Shown here: positions 4,858-5,453 of the stretch, in pieces
How the letters are laid out: every line of letters begins with the position of its first letter
How positions within the stretch are numbered: position 1 is the first letter of the stretch
DNA from: JBHICC01 sp046759385
GTDB lineage: Bacteria > Pseudomonadota > Gammaproteobacteria > Acidiferrobacterales > SPGG2
Direction: 5' to 3'
Assembly (NCBI GenBank): GCA_046759385.1
Contig: JBHICC010000081.1
Coordinates: 1 to 5,453, forward strand
DNA: 5,453 nucleotides
Program-made: the position numbers and the translations under genes
The notes under the pieces: generated by a model
Databases searched by the model: none
What the model was told of the DNA's origin: nothing
Seen by the model: the letters and a program-made list of their open reading frames with translations, nothing else

Positions 4858-5453
4858 TCAGCCACCCTCCCGAAACTCGGGGTATAAGGTCATGCCCCCA
4901 TCCACATAAAGCGTGACACCGGTAACGTAGTCCGAATCATCGGATGAAAGCCACACCGTGGCGCGCGCAATATCAGATGTCTCGCCAACCCGGCCATAGG
5001 GGATTAACGTAAGCAGGGCGGCTTGCGCCTCGGCCGTTTCCCACGCTTCCCGGTTAATGGGGGTCTTAATCGCCCCTGGAGCAACAGCGTTAACGCGGAT
5101 CTTGTGCTCGGCAAGTTCCTGCGCCATTGTCTTCATCAGCAGCGACACACCCCCTTTGGACGCCGCGTAGTTAGCATGGCCCGCCCACGGAATAAGGTCA
5201 TGCACCGAGGACATGCAGATGATCTTGCCGGCGGAGGAGGATAACTCAGGCACCACGCCGCGACGCATAAATTCCCGCACCGCTTCACGCGCACATAAAA
5301 ACTGTCCCGTGAGGTTAACCTTGATCACAAATTCCCAGTCGGCCAGGCTCATCTCGTGCAAGGCGGCATCCCGTTGCAGGCCGGCGTTGTTAACCAAGAT
5401 ATCGATGCTGCCGTAAGCCTCGCACATTTGCCGAAACATCGCCTGCACTTGAT
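4858..5453 (-). CDS. SDR-family glucose 1-dehydrogenase, N-terminus outside window
   Basis: Short-chain dehydrogenase oxidising beta-D-glucose to glucono-1,5-lactone with NAD+ or NADP+ (EC 1.1.1.47 by similarity). The frame is open through the right edge; a GTG at 5448 is internal to the gene, not its start. Numbered from that GTG (196 aa): NNAG (20-23), HEMSLADWEFVIKVNLTGQF (31-50), catalytic S81 in MSSVHD, Y94 and K98 in YAASKGG, RVNAVAPGAIKTPIN (118-132) and a C-terminal TGVTLYVDGGMTLYPEF. The HEMS, SSVH, IPW, APGAI-TPIN and DGGMT-YP signatures match Bacillus-type glucose dehydrogenases specifically, not SDRs in general. The Ser-Tyr spacing of 13 matches Bacillus megaterium (S145, Y158, K162), so about 64 residues including the TGxxxGIG nucleotide site should lie beyond 5453. 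A few extra residues (about 64-74) precede the catalytic strand. Cofactor preference cannot be judged without the N-terminus. Convergent with the lactonase, so it must have its own promoter to the right. Confidence 0.92.
   Translation of the reverse strand, partial: QVQAMFRQMCEAYGSIDILVNNAGLQRDAALHEMSLADWEFVIKVNLTGQFLCAREAVREFMRRGVVPELSSSAGKIICMSSVHDLIPWAGHANYAASKGGVSLLMKTMAQELAEHKIRVNAVAPGAIKTPINREAWETAEAQAALLTLIPYGRVGETSDIARATVWLSSDDSDYVTGVTLYVDGGMTLYPEFREGG

Noticed and set aside
5446..5448. GTG at 5448 as the start of the dehydrogenase
   Set aside because: The frame stays open to the window edge and the conserved N-terminal nucleotide-binding region is missing, so this codon is internal.

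Overview
The window looks like chromosomal metabolic DNA from a Gram-negative bacterium, most likely a proteobacterium. This rests on moderately high GC, tightly packed genes, and proteins resembling proteobacterial NhaA, GntK, SMP-30 lactonase and SDR glucose dehydrogenase. The sequence alone does not fix a genus. I see no mobile element, CRISPR array, tRNA, rRNA or phage gene.

Layout, left to right. (1) Positions 2-766, + strand: the C-terminal part of a beta-propeller (NHL/SMP-30-like) protein whose beginning lies outside the window. (2) Positions 767-934: an AT-richer leader. (3) Positions 935-2326, + strand: a full-length Na+/H+ antiporter, NhaA, with all key transport residues and a long insert before TM IX. 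(4) A hairpin at 2358-2377 separates nhaA from the convergent minus-strand pair. (5) Positions 2372-3175, - strand: a ferredoxin reductase-type FAD/NAD(P) oxidoreductase, 13 nt downstream of (6) gluconokinase gntK at 3189-3704, - strand. (7) A 243-bp divergent intergenic region carries two inverted repeats. (8) Positions 3948-4826, + strand: an SMP-30/gluconolactonase-family sugar lactonase. (9) Positions 4858-5453, - strand: most of an SDR-family glucose 1-dehydrogenase, convergent with the lactonase and cut by the right edge.

Genes 6, 8 and 9 together encode a complete route from free glucose to 6-phosphogluconate: glucose to glucono-1,5-lactone (dehydrogenase), to gluconate (lactonase), to 6-phosphogluconate (gluconokinase). 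It bypasses glucose phosphorylation and makes NAD(P)H in the cytoplasm. The enzymes lie together but on three transcription units, which points to shared control from the gntK/lactonase intergenic region, or to no co-regulation. NhaA and the left-hand propeller have no evident link to this pathway. The role of the ferredoxin reductase-like enzyme is unknown.

I found no clearly new biological system. The items most worth a second look are the altered FAD-binding motif of the reductase and its pairing with gntK, the palindromes in the divergent promoter region, and the dispersed arrangement of the glucose-oxidation genes.
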